Assembly (NCBI GenBank): GCA_023252095.1
Contig: JAHEXN010000219.1
Span: 1 to 5,970 of the forward strand
Direction of reading: 5' to 3'
Source: Actinomycetes bacterium
GTDB taxonomy: Bacteria > Actinomycetota > Actinomycetes > Propionibacteriales > Nocardioidaceae
DNA: 5,970 nucleotides
This document shows, piece after piece, positions 1 to 5,637 of the stretch. The notes beneath the pieces were generated by a model that was not told the origin of the DNA, did not search any database, and worked only from the letters and a program-made list of their open reading frames with translations. The stretch's first letter is position 1. Each line of letters starts with the position of its first letter. A program made the translations under genes and the position numbers.

Positions 1-1032
1 CGGCGGGCCCGCGGGCACCGGACGCACGTGGGTGCGGTCGTCGAAGTCGTTGATGACGACCGGGCGCAGGCGGGTGCCCTCCGGCTGGGCCTGCGGTTCG
101 ACGACCGCGACGGGCCGCACCTGCGTGCGGTCGTCACCCCCGGGGGCCGCAGGGGTCGCGCCGGCCGAGGCGTCGAGCACCTCGATGCGCGTGGGCGGCT
201 CGCCCAGCTCGAGCTGCACGTCGTACAGCGCCGAGGCCAGGGCCAGCGCCGAGGGCTGGCGTGCCTCAACGTCCTTGCTCATCGCGGTCATGAGGATGTT
301 CATGAGCGAGTCCGGGACGTCGCCGCGGTTGATGCGCGCGGGCTGCTGGCGCTCGATGCGCGTCATGAGGGTCGCGTTGTCGTTGGCCGCGCCGGGGACC
401 TCGAAGGGCGACCGCCCCGCGAGCAGCGTGTAGAGAGTGGCGCCGAGCGACCAGACGTCGCTGCGGACGTCGGCCGGCGGGTCGTCGCCGAAGAACTCCG
501 GCGGCGACCATGGCACGGACACGCCGGTGGCCCCCGTGTCGGTGTCGTGCGTCGTGGCCGCGATGCCGAAGTCGGTCAGCATCGGCGACCCGTAGGCGCT
601 CGTGAGGATGTTGTGCGGCTTGATGTCGCGGTGCAGGATGCCGGCCCGGTGAGCCGTCTCGACCGCGCTGCACAACCGGACCCCGATCTCGAGGGTGTCG
701 GGCACCGAGAACCGCTCGGCGCGGTACCGCGCGGCGAGGTTGGGCGCCGGGCAGTACTCCATGACGAGGTACGGCCGGCCGTCGTCGCTGACGCCCGCCT
801 GGAAGATCGAGACGATCGACGGGTGGTCGGAGAGCTGGGCCATCAGGTTGGCCTCGGCGTGGAACACGTCGCGCTCGGCCGCCTGCACCGCCGACTCCAG
901 GAGCACCTTCACCGCGACCTGGCGGTTGAGCCCGTCGCGGTAGAGGAAGACGTCGGCGAAGCCGCCCTCGCCGATGTGGTCGACGAAGGTGAACCCGGTC
1001 AGACGGGGCGGATTGCTGCGCAGGCGGGTCAT
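1..1032 (-). CDS. Ser/Thr protein kinase, 3' end outside the window
   Basis: Hanks-type kinase that transfers the ATP gamma-phosphate to Ser/Thr of partner proteins. The ATG at 1032-1030 overlaps the FHA stop (ATGA), and the frame stays open for 344 codons to the left edge, so the C-terminus is missing. By my translation: glycine-rich loop GEGGFADV (21-28), ATP lysine in VAVK (K42), helix C Glu60, HRDIKPHN with catalytic Asp136 (122 to 165 region), DFG (154-156), Thr-rich activation segment (T160, T161, T164, T166, T169), SVPWSPPE (172-179) where most bacterial kinases have GTxxYMAPE, SDVWSLG (191-197) and the subdomain XI Arg258. The catalytic domain ends near residue 275. The visible tail is Pro-rich and holds T-x-[V/L]-R-P-V three times (T303, T320, T334). 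No membrane segment or PASTA domain is visible, but either could lie beyond the edge. All catalytic residues are present, so it should be active. The substrate is unknown; the co-encoded FHA protein is the obvious candidate partner. Confidence 0.95.
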   Translation of the reverse strand, partial: MTRLRSNPPRLTGFTFVDHIGEGGFADVFLYRDGLNRQVAVKVLLESAVQAAERDVFHAEANLMAQLSDHPSIVSIFQAGVSDDGRPYLVMEYCPAPNLAARYRAERFSVPDTLEIGVRLCSAVETAHRAGILHRDIKPHNILTSAYGSPMLTDFGIAATTHDTDTGATGVSVPWSPPEFFGDDPPADVRSDVWSLGATLYTLLAGRSPFEVPGAANDNATLMTRIERQQPARINRGDVPDSLMNILMTAMSKDVEARQPSALALASALYDVQLELGEPPTRIEVLDASAGATPAAPGGDDRTQVRPVAVVEPQAQPEGTRLRPVVINDFDDRTHVRPVPAGPP

Positions 1033-2231
1033 GACGCGCCACCGGAGATCGCGAGCGTGATCGTCAGGTCGTCGGACAGGCGCAGCACGGCGCCGTCAGC
1101 GGCGTCGGTGGGGACGTCCCTCACCAGTACCCCCTCCGTGCCCCCGGGCGGAGTCAGCGTCGTGCCGTTGGTCGACACGTCGGTCACGAGAACGGTAGCC
1201 GCGCCCACCGCGATCTCCAAGTGCGTGCTGGACACGTACGGGTCGTCGACCACGACGAGCTGCGGCAGGGCCGCCCCGGTCACGGCGGTGGAGCGTGGGC
1301 TGCGGCCGACGAGGGCCCGGCCGGAGACGTCGTACGTCTCCCCCGTGCTCAGGGTGAGGGTGACCCACGGGCCCGTGGGCTGCGCGGGGGCGGGCGCGGC
1401 TCCGGGCCGGCGCGGCAGGCTGCTGCGCGCCACCGTGTGGCCGTCGTGGTCGCCCGTGTCAGGCGTCATCGGGGCCGGTGCTGCGGGAGCAGGTGGAGCC
1501 GGGGTCGCCGGCTCGACGTCGTCGTCCTCGAGGTCGGCCTCGATCGGACGCACGGCTGCGTCCTCCGGGCGACGTCCAGGGACCGTGACCCCGAACATCG
1601 CGTCGAACTCGTGCTCGTCGGGCTCGATGATCGTGGCCGGCGAGTCGGGTGCCCGCGCGGGGGGCGGAGGCTCGGGAGCCGGGTCCGGGGCGCCGTCGCG
1701 CCCAGGCTCCCCCTGGGCAGGGGCCTCCGGCTCCGGCTCTGGCTCGGAGGCCACGGCCGGCTCCTGCACCGCGTCCTCGACGGCGACGGTGGCGACGTCC
1801 GCCAGGAGCCACTGCACGTGCGAGGCCCGGACGAGTCCGGCCTCGATCGGCAGACGTGGCGCGACCGCCTGATCATTGCCCTCGGCCGCGGCGTCATCCG
1901 TGCGGAGCACGACGGCGTCGACCTGCGCCCGTGGCCACGAGCGCTCCGCCCAGGTCGTGACGCCGTGTCCCTCCAGCACCTCACCGGCGATCTCGACCCG
2001 GTGCCGGCCGCGCACCAGCACGCGGACCTCGTCGCCCTCGACGACGGTGCACGCGAAGTCCGGAACGGTCGACCACCCGCGGGCCGTGAGCGCCTCGACG
2101 ATGCCCGGCACCTTGAGAGGTTCCTCGAAGAGCGCGGCGAGCGTGGCCTCGTGGCCGGGATCGGTCACCACGACGCCCACGCCCGTGACGAGGGCGAGGG
2201 CGTCTCCGGGGCGGTACCAGCGGCCCGTCAT
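1029..2231 (-). CDS. FHA domain protein with uncharacterised N-terminal domain
   Basis: A 400-residue, probably cytosolic phosphothreonine reader. The C-terminal FHA domain (about 287-396) has the family landmarks: GR (309-310), SSTH (334-337) and the DVSTNGT strand-loop (351-357), where Arg310, Ser335 and Asn355 fit the residues that contact the phosphopeptide. Residues 1-145 form a separate folded-looking domain rich in short hydrophobic strands (GDALALVTGVGVVVTDP near the start). I recognise it only as recurring at the N-terminus of actinobacterial FHA proteins and cannot assign a function. Between them is an acidic, Pro-rich, probably disordered linker (about 157-290) with Glu-Pro repeats. 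The linker is interrupted by two motif-like islands, T200-V217 with EFDAMFG and D261-R275 with DHDGHTVARS. ATG start at 2231, 10 bp after the phosphatase stop; the Shine-Dalgarno is weak, so translational coupling is likely. The end overlaps the kinase start by 4 bp. It probably scaffolds kinase, phosphatase and target. Confidence 0.9.
   Translation of the reverse strand: MTGRWYRPGDALALVTGVGVVVTDPGHEATLAALFEEPLKVPGIVEALTARGWSTVPDFACTVVEGDEVRVLVRGRHRVEIAGEVLEGHGVTTWAERSWPRAQVDAVVLRTDDAAAEGNDQAVAPRLPIEAGLVRASHVQWLLADVATVAVEDAVQEPAVASEPEPEPEAPAQGEPGRDGAPDPAPEPPPPARAPDSPATIIEPDEHEFDAMFGVTVPGRRPEDAAVRPIEADLEDDDVEPATPAPPAPAAPAPMTPDTGDHDGHTVARSSLPRRPGAAPAPAQPTGPWVTLTLSTGETYDVSGRALVGRSPRSTAVTGAALPQLVVVDDPYVSSTHLEIAVGAATVLVTDVSTNGTTLTPPGGTEGVLVRDVPTDAADGAVLRLSDDLTITLAISGGAS
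1362..1763 (-). other. Low-complexity Pro/Glu/Ala linker-coding segment
   Basis: This part of the FHA gene encodes the disordered linker, residues about 157-290. It contains runs such as EPEPEPEAP (163-171) and PAPEPPPP (184-191), then a second Ala/Pro stretch (241-254). The DNA is a set of short imperfect repeats of the GGCTCC/GGCTCT type on the plus strand. The length probably varies between strains. The two non-repetitive islands inside it stand out against this background. Confidence 0.7.
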
Positions 2232-2241
2232 GGCGGCACGC

Positions 2242-3090
2242 TCATGCGTGGCTCCGGGCCTGCGGCACGGTGTCGACCTCGGGATCGCTGCGGTGGCCCA
2301 GCGTGTCGGCCTGCGACAGGACGTCGCTGCCGATCACGTCGATCACGATCGCGGTGACGTTGTCGTGACCGCCAGCCTCGACCGCCGCAGCGACGAGACG
2401 CGCGGACGTGACAGCCGCGGAGGCACCGCCCCGGAGGATCCGTTCGATGCGGGCGTCGTCGAGCTCGCCCGTGAGCCCGTCCGAGCACAGGAGCAGGCGC
2501 GTGCCCCCGCGGGCCGGCATCAGCGTGAAGTCGGCGGCGGCGTCCTCGACGGCCCCGATCGCGCGGGTGATGACGTGGCGGTCGGGGTGCACACGGGCCT
2601 GACGCTCGTCGATCTCTCCGGCGTCGATCATCTCCTGCACGAGGGAGTGGTCGTGGCTGACCTGCTCCAGCCGCTCGGGCGTCAGGAGGTACGCCCGGGA
2701 GTCACCGATGTTGACGAGCAACCAGTAGCCGCGCCCACGCTCGACGACGTACACCGCCGCCACGACGGTGGACCCGGGCGCCGTGACGGGTGAGGTGGCG
2801 AGGGCCGCGACGGCCGATCGGGACGACTCGAGCACGCGCTCGATGTCGGGGGCCGTGACGTCGTCACGCCCGGCCAGCTCGGTGAAGGCCTCGATCACGA
2901 GTCGGCTCGCGACGTCGCCCGCGGCGTGACCGCCCATGCCGTCGGCGACGACGTAGACGGGCGGGCTCACGAGCCAGGCGTCCTCGTTGTGGCTGCGGAC
3001 CGCGCCTTCATGGGTCGACCCGGACGCGACCAGCGTGACTCCCGCCGACACGATGTCCGGCGTCCACGTCACTGCGGTTGTCTGCGTCAC
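2242..3090 (-). CDS. PP2C-family protein Ser/Thr phosphatase
   Basis: A 282-residue metal-dependent phosphatase that removes phosphate from Ser/Thr and so opposes the kinase two genes downstream. The PP2C landmarks occur in order: RSHNEDAW (32-39), VADGMGGHAAGD (48-59), PGSTVV (105-110), NIGDSRAYLL (127-136), DHSLVQEMIDAGEI (147-160), HPDRHVITRAIG (168-179), LCSDGLTGEL (201-210) and GGHDNVTAIVI (240-250). The metal-binding acidic residues Asp37, Asp50, Asp204 and Asp243 are all present. No membrane helix follows the catalytic domain, unlike PstP of the pknB cluster; the short tail (257-282) is polar with DTLG and DTVP. GTG start at 3090 with Shine-Dalgarno GGGAGGA 8 nt upstream. It is the first gene of the signalling operon and the FHA gene follows 10 bp after its stop. 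Its exact targets are not shown by the sequence. Confidence 0.95.
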   Translation of the reverse strand: MTQTTAVTWTPDIVSAGVTLVASGSTHEGAVRSHNEDAWLVSPPVYVVADGMGGHAAGDVASRLVIEAFTELAGRDDVTAPDIERVLESSRSAVAALATSPVTAPGSTVVAAVYVVERGRGYWLLVNIGDSRAYLLTPERLEQVSHDHSLVQEMIDAGEIDERQARVHPDRHVITRAIGAVEDAAADFTLMPARGGTRLLLCSDGLTGELDDARIERILRGGASAAVTSARLVAAAVEAGGHDNVTAIVIDVIGSDVLSQADTLGHRSDPEVDTVPQARSHA

Positions 3091-3098
3091 CCGATCCG

Positions 3099-3105
3099 TC
3101 CTCCC
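3099..3105 (-). promoter_or_regulatory. Shine-Dalgarno of the PP2C gene
   Basis: The minus strand reads GGGAGGA, 8 nt before the GTG at 3090. It is the strongest ribosome binding site in the window and decides the GTG start. It lies inside the inverted repeat described for the leader. Confidence 0.8.
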
Positions 3106-3108
3106 GGT

Positions 3109-3135
3109 CTGTTCCCGCCCAGAACTGTTCCGCCC
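3109..3135 (-). repeat. Imperfect direct repeat upstream of the PP2C gene
   Basis: The plus strand has CTGTTCCCGCCC (3109-3120) and CTGTTCCGCCC (3125-3135), separated by AGAA. The copies differ by one C. On the coding strand they read GGGCGGAACAG then GGGCGGGAACAG, ending just before the Shine-Dalgarno. The 16-nt offset is about one and a half helical turns. It could be a protein-binding site on DNA or RNA, or a simple local duplication. Confidence 0.5.
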
Positions 3136-3194
3136 AGGACCCTGGGTCCGACGACCCTCGGACCGGCCGGACGGATGCGCCGCCCGTGGGCCGC

Positions 3195-3224
3195 AGGATA
3201 CGACGCCCCCAACCTAGGAGCGAA
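3195..3224 (-). promoter_or_regulatory. Weak candidate promoter of the PP2C-FHA-kinase operon
   Basis: The minus strand has TATCCT (3200-3195), which fits the actinobacterial TANNNT -10 pattern. A poor -35 match, TTCGCT (3224-3219), lies 18 bp upstream. Transcription would start near 3188 and give a leader of about 98 nt containing the whole inverted-repeat structure. An alternative -10, TAGGTT, lies 10 bp upstream of TATCCT. This is the only gap where the operon could have its own promoter, but the motif match is weak. Confidence 0.25.
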
Positions 3225-3241
3225 TCGAGCCGTCGCGCCAT

Positions 3242-3277
3242 GGGGACCGCTCCCCGGCGCCGCGACCTCGCGGCCCC
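3242..3277 (-). terminator. Tandem hairpins ending the glmM-GNAT operon
   Basis: Ten bases past the GNAT stop are two directly abutting hairpins. The first, 3256-3277, has GCCGCG/CGCGGC with loop ACCT plus two outer G-C pairs across a C-C mismatch. The second, 3242-3255, has GGGGA/TCCCC with loop CCGC. Neither has a downstream U tract, which is common for actinobacterial terminators. Their position at the end of one operon and before the next supports termination, though read-through cannot be excluded. Confidence 0.55.
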
Positions 3278-3287
3278 TCGGTGGACC

Positions 3288-3758
3288 TCAGAGCTCCCGC
3301 GAGTAGAACGTGCTGCTCGGGTCGAGGGTGTAGTCGCCGAACGGCCCCACCGACACGAAGCCGTGCCGCTCGTAGAGTCGACGAGCCGGGAGGAAGTGAT
3401 CCTGGGTCCCGGTCTCGAGGCTGACCCGCGTGCAGCCGTGGCGTCGCGCTTCGTCGAGCAGGTGCCGGAGCAGGCGGTGACCGACGCCACGCCCGCGCGC
3501 CGATGCCGCGGTTCGCATCGACTTGATCTCGGCGTGCCCGCCGCCGAGGTCCTTCAGGGCACCACAGCCGACGAGCACGTCACCGGCGCGCGCACTCCAG
3601 AACATGACGCCGTCGGCTCGCAGACCGTCGACCGGCAGCGCGTGCACGCTCTCGGCCGGGCTCGTCGCCCGCATCTCGGCGAGGTGCTCGTCGAGCAGGG
3701 CCAGGACGTCGTCACGGTCCAGGCCACCGGGCTCGAACCGCAGCGCCGACACGTCCAC
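3288..3758 (-). CDS. GNAT-family N-acetyltransferase
   Basis: A 156-residue single-domain acetyltransferase that would use acetyl-CoA to acetylate an amine; the substrate is not evident. The acetyl-CoA pyrophosphate-binding motif R-x-x-G-x-G is at 88-93 (RGRGVG), preceded by the strand AEIKSMRT (76-83). A second conserved block, SLETGTQ through ARRLYERHGF (113-134), follows. The C-terminus FGDYTLDPSSTFYSREL (140-156) matches a pattern I recall from YsnE-like GNATs ending in DP-x-S-x-F. Length is normal for one GNAT domain. GTG start at 3758, 6 bp after the glmM stop, with GAGG 4 nt upstream; a second GTG two codons later has better spacing from the same GAGG and could be the true start. It is the last gene of the rplM-rpsI-glmM unit. 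Its cotranscription with an amino-sugar enzyme does not prove a sugar substrate. Confidence 0.88.
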   Translation of the reverse strand: MDVSALRFEPGGLDRDDVLALLDEHLAEMRATSPAESVHALPVDGLRADGVMFWSARAGDVLVGCGALKDLGGGHAEIKSMRTAASARGRGVGHRLLRHLLDEARRHGCTRVSLETGTQDHFLPARRLYERHGFVSVGPFGDYTLDPSSTFYSREL

Positions 3759-3764
3759 CAGGCC

Positions 3765-5111
3765 TCAGAGCGCGAGTTGGGCGCGCACGACGTCGGCGAG
3801 GTCGGCCGCGACGTTCGCGGCCTCGTCGGCCGTGGGCGCCTCGACCATGACCCGCACGAGCGGCTCGGTGCCCGACGGACGCAGCAGCACCCGCCCGCGG
3901 CCGGCCAGGGCACCCGTGGCCGCCGCGACGGCACCTTGGAGCACGGGGTCGGTGTCGCTGCGGGTGCGGTCGACGTCCGGCACGTTGACCAGGACCTGCG
4001 GAAGGCGGGTCATCGCGGTTCCCAGGTCGGCCAGGGTGCGACCCGTGGCACGCATGCGAGCGGCCAGCTGGATCGCCGCGAGCACGCCGTCGCCCGTCGT
4101 GGCGTGCTCGGCGATGATGACGTGACCGGACTGCTCGCCCCCCAGGGCGAAGCTGCCGGCCCGCATGGCCTCCAGCACGTACCGGTCGCCGACCGCGGTG
4201 CGCACGCAGACGATCCCCGCGCGCTCCATGGCCTGCACGAAGCCGAGGTTGCTCATCTGCGTCACCACGACGGTCTCACCCGTGAGGGTGCCGGCCTCCT
4301 GCGCCGCGAGAGCCAGGATCGCGAGGATCTGGTCGCCATCGACCAGCTGGCCGTCGGCGTCGACGGCCAGGCACCGGTCGGCGTCGCCGTCGAAGGCGAA
4401 GCCCGCGTCGGCGCCGTGCGCCACGACGGCGGCCTGGAGGCCCTCGGGGTGCGTCGAGCCCGCGGCCTCGTTGATGTTGGTGCCGTCGGGCGCGGCATTG
4501 ATCGCGACGACCTCGGCACCCAGGGCCGTGAACGCCTCCGGGCCGACCTCGTAGGCGGCACCGTGTGCGCAGTCGAGCACGATCCGCAGGCCGTCGAGGC
4601 GCACGGGCGAGGTGCGCACGAGGTGACGGACGTACTCACCGAGGCCGGCGTGGCTGTCGCCGACCCGGCCCACGGCGGCACCGGTCGGGCGCTCCCACGG
4701 CTCCTCGAGGCGGTCCTCGATCTGCCGCTCGATCGCGTCGTCGAGCTTGTGGCCGCCGCGCCCCAGGAACTTGATGCCGTTGTCGGGCATGGGGTTGTGG
4801 CTAGCCGAGATCATGACGCCCATGTCGGCGTCGAGGTGCTGCGTCAGGAACGCGCAGCCCGGCGTCGGGACGACACCGAGGCGGTGGACGTCGACGCCGG
4901 CCGAGGCCAGGCCCGCCACGACCGCGGCCTCAAGGAACTCCCCCGAGACCCGCGTGTCGCGGGCGACCACTGCGGTGGGTCGGCTGTCGGCGAACGCCCC
5001 GCGCTCACCGAGCACGTGGGCAGCCGCCACCGCCAGGTCGACGGCCAGCTCGGCCGTCAGGTCGCGGTTGGCGAGCCCCCGGACACCATCGGTTCCGAAG
5101 ATCCGACCCAC
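3765..5111 (-). CDS. glmM: Phosphoglucosamine mutase
   Basis: Converts glucosamine-6-phosphate to glucosamine-1-phosphate in the cytosol, the step before GlmU makes UDP-GlcNAc for peptidoglycan and other glycans. The 448 residues match the family length of about 445-450. In order: FGTDGVRG (5-12), the phosphoserine loop MISASHNPMPDNG (100-112) with the expected catalytic Ser104, the Mg-binding loop DGDADR (241-246), the sugar-recognition loop GGEQSGH (324-330) and the phosphate-binding loop RPSGTEPLVRV (411-421). GGEQSGH and the overall architecture fit GlmM rather than a phosphomannomutase. GTG start at 5111; the conserved MGRIFGTDGVRG start fixes it, although no clear Shine-Dalgarno is present. 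That and the 7-bp gap from rpsI suggest translational coupling. The rplM-rpsI-glmM order is the usual actinobacterial one (mrsA in mycobacteria). Nothing is missing or truncated. Confidence 0.98.
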   Translation of the reverse strand: MGRIFGTDGVRGLANRDLTAELAVDLAVAAAHVLGERGAFADSRPTAVVARDTRVSGEFLEAAVVAGLASAGVDVHRLGVVPTPGCAFLTQHLDADMGVMISASHNPMPDNGIKFLGRGGHKLDDAIERQIEDRLEEPWERPTGAAVGRVGDSHAGLGEYVRHLVRTSPVRLDGLRIVLDCAHGAAYEVGPEAFTALGAEVVAINAAPDGTNINEAAGSTHPEGLQAAVVAHGADAGFAFDGDADRCLAVDADGQLVDGDQILAILALAAQEAGTLTGETVVVTQMSNLGFVQAMERAGIVCVRTAVGDRYVLEAMRAGSFALGGEQSGHVIIAEHATTGDGVLAAIQLAARMRATGRTLADLGTAMTRLPQVLVNVPDVDRTRSDTDPVLQGAVAAATGALAGRGRVLLRPSGTEPLVRVMVEAPTADEAANVAADLADVVRAQLAL

Positions 5112-5118
5112 GCGCGGA

Positions 5119-5637
5119 TCAGCGCTTGCTGTACTGCGGAGCCTTGCGGGCCTTCTTGAGACCGGCCTTCTTGCGCTCCTTGATGCGCGAGTCGCGCGTG
5201 AGGAGGCCGGCCTTCTTCAGGACCGGACGGTTGGCCTCCTCGTCGATGCCGTTGAGCGAGCGGGCGACGCCGAGACGCAGCGCGCCGGCCTGACCCGTCA
5301 TGCCACCGCCGGTGACCCGGGCGACGACGTCGAAGCTGTCGGCCAGGCCGACGGCTGTCAGGGCCTCCTTGGCGATCTGCTGGTGCAGCTTGTTCGGGAG
5401 GTACTCCTCGAGCGGCTTGCCGTTGACGGTCCAGACACCCGTGCCGGGGACGATGCGCACGCGGGCGACGGCCTCCTTGCGGCGGCCCGTGGCCGCGCCG
5501 GGGGCCACGACGGCCGGACGATCGGTGGCCGAGGCGGAGATGCCGCTCGACTCGGAGGTGTAGACGCCGGAGGCGGGAACCTCGAGCTCGGTGTCGGTGG
5601 TGCTGTCAGCCACGGTGGTCTGCTCTCTCGTGCTCAC
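5119..5637 (-). CDS. rpsI: 30S ribosomal protein S9 (uS9)
   Basis: Small-subunit protein whose extended C-terminal tail reaches the P-site tRNA. The core begins at ATGRRKEAVARV (49-60) and contains VTGGGMTGQAGALRLGVARSL (108-128), a signature region of S9. The basic tail LKKARKAPQYSKR ends in the conserved Lys-Arg that contacts the tRNA anticodon loop. Residues 1-48 are an acidic, Ser/Thr-rich extension; actinobacterial S9 proteins often carry one. The GTG start at 5637 overlaps the rplM stop (GTGA, 4 bp) and gives 172 residues. A GTG at 5613 preceded by a GAGAG-type purine run would start at MADSTTDTEL and is a realistic alternative giving 164 residues. The S9 core is about 130 residues, so either start leaves an extension. 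Cotranscribed with rplM, as is nearly universal in bacteria. Confidence 0.97.
   Translation of the reverse strand: MSTREQTTVADSTTDTELEVPASGVYTSESSGISASATDRPAVVAPGAATGRRKEAVARVRIVPGTGVWTVNGKPLEEYLPNKLHQQIAKEALTAVGLADSFDVVARVTGGGMTGQAGALRLGVARSLNGIDEEANRPVLKKAGLLTRDSRIKERKKAGLKKARKAPQYSKR

Larger units (their letters stand above)
3094..3176 (-). promoter_or_regulatory. Structured leader with Shine-Dalgarno-sequestering inverted repeat
   Basis: On the plus strand, 3094-3101 (ATCCGTCC) is the exact complement of 3169-3176 (GGACGGAT), and 3104-3109 (CCGGTC) is that of 3161-3166 (GACCGG). Only a 2x2 internal loop lies between them, giving a 14-bp stem around a 51-nt loop. In the minus-strand RNA this stem contains most of the Shine-Dalgarno. 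A second hairpin, 3145-3151 (GGTCCGA) with 3158-3164 (TCGGACC) and a 6-nt loop, shares bases 3161-3164 with the long stem, so the two cannot form together. A small hairpin at 3137-3149 fits inside the large loop. The pairing is seen in the sequence; the regulatory role is inferred. GC-rich DNA produces such repeats by chance more often than average DNA does. Confidence 0.4.

Noticed and set aside
266..1042. Minus-strand frame of 258 codons over the kinase region
   Set aside because: It is a shifted frame of the kinase gene. The frame starting at 1032 gives all kinase motifs and stays open to the edge; this one gives Arg/Pro-rich sequence.
1635..1763. Short GGCTCC/GGCTCT repeats as a tandem-repeat or CRISPR-like element
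   Set aside because: They encode the Glu-Pro-rich linker of the FHA protein in frame, with no spacer structure.
28..1872. Plus-strand open frame of 614 codons
   Set aside because: It lies antisense to the kinase and FHA genes, crosses their junction, and its translation is Arg/Gly/Val-rich with no recognisable domain. Such frames arise opposite GC-rich genes.
3122..3130. GAAC-N-GTTC palindrome resembling an actinobacterial SOS box
   Set aside because: The LexA site in these bacteria has four bases between GAAC and GTTC; here there is one, so the spacing does not fit.
3137..3149. Palindrome GGACCCTGGGTCC as a stand-alone operator or terminator
   Set aside because: With a 1-3 nt loop and five usable pairs it is weak, and such short palindromes are frequent in GC-rich DNA. 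It is mentioned only as a possible part of the leader fold.
3008..3490. Minus-strand frame of 160 codons spanning the gap
   Set aside because: It overlaps both the GNAT gene and the PP2C start in another frame and has Arg/Ser-rich composition without motifs.
3078..5159. Plus-strand open frame of 693 codons, longer than any real gene here
   Set aside because: It runs antisense through the leader, the GNAT gene and all of glmM, whose minus-strand product has every catalytic loop. The plus-strand product has no motifs and biased composition.
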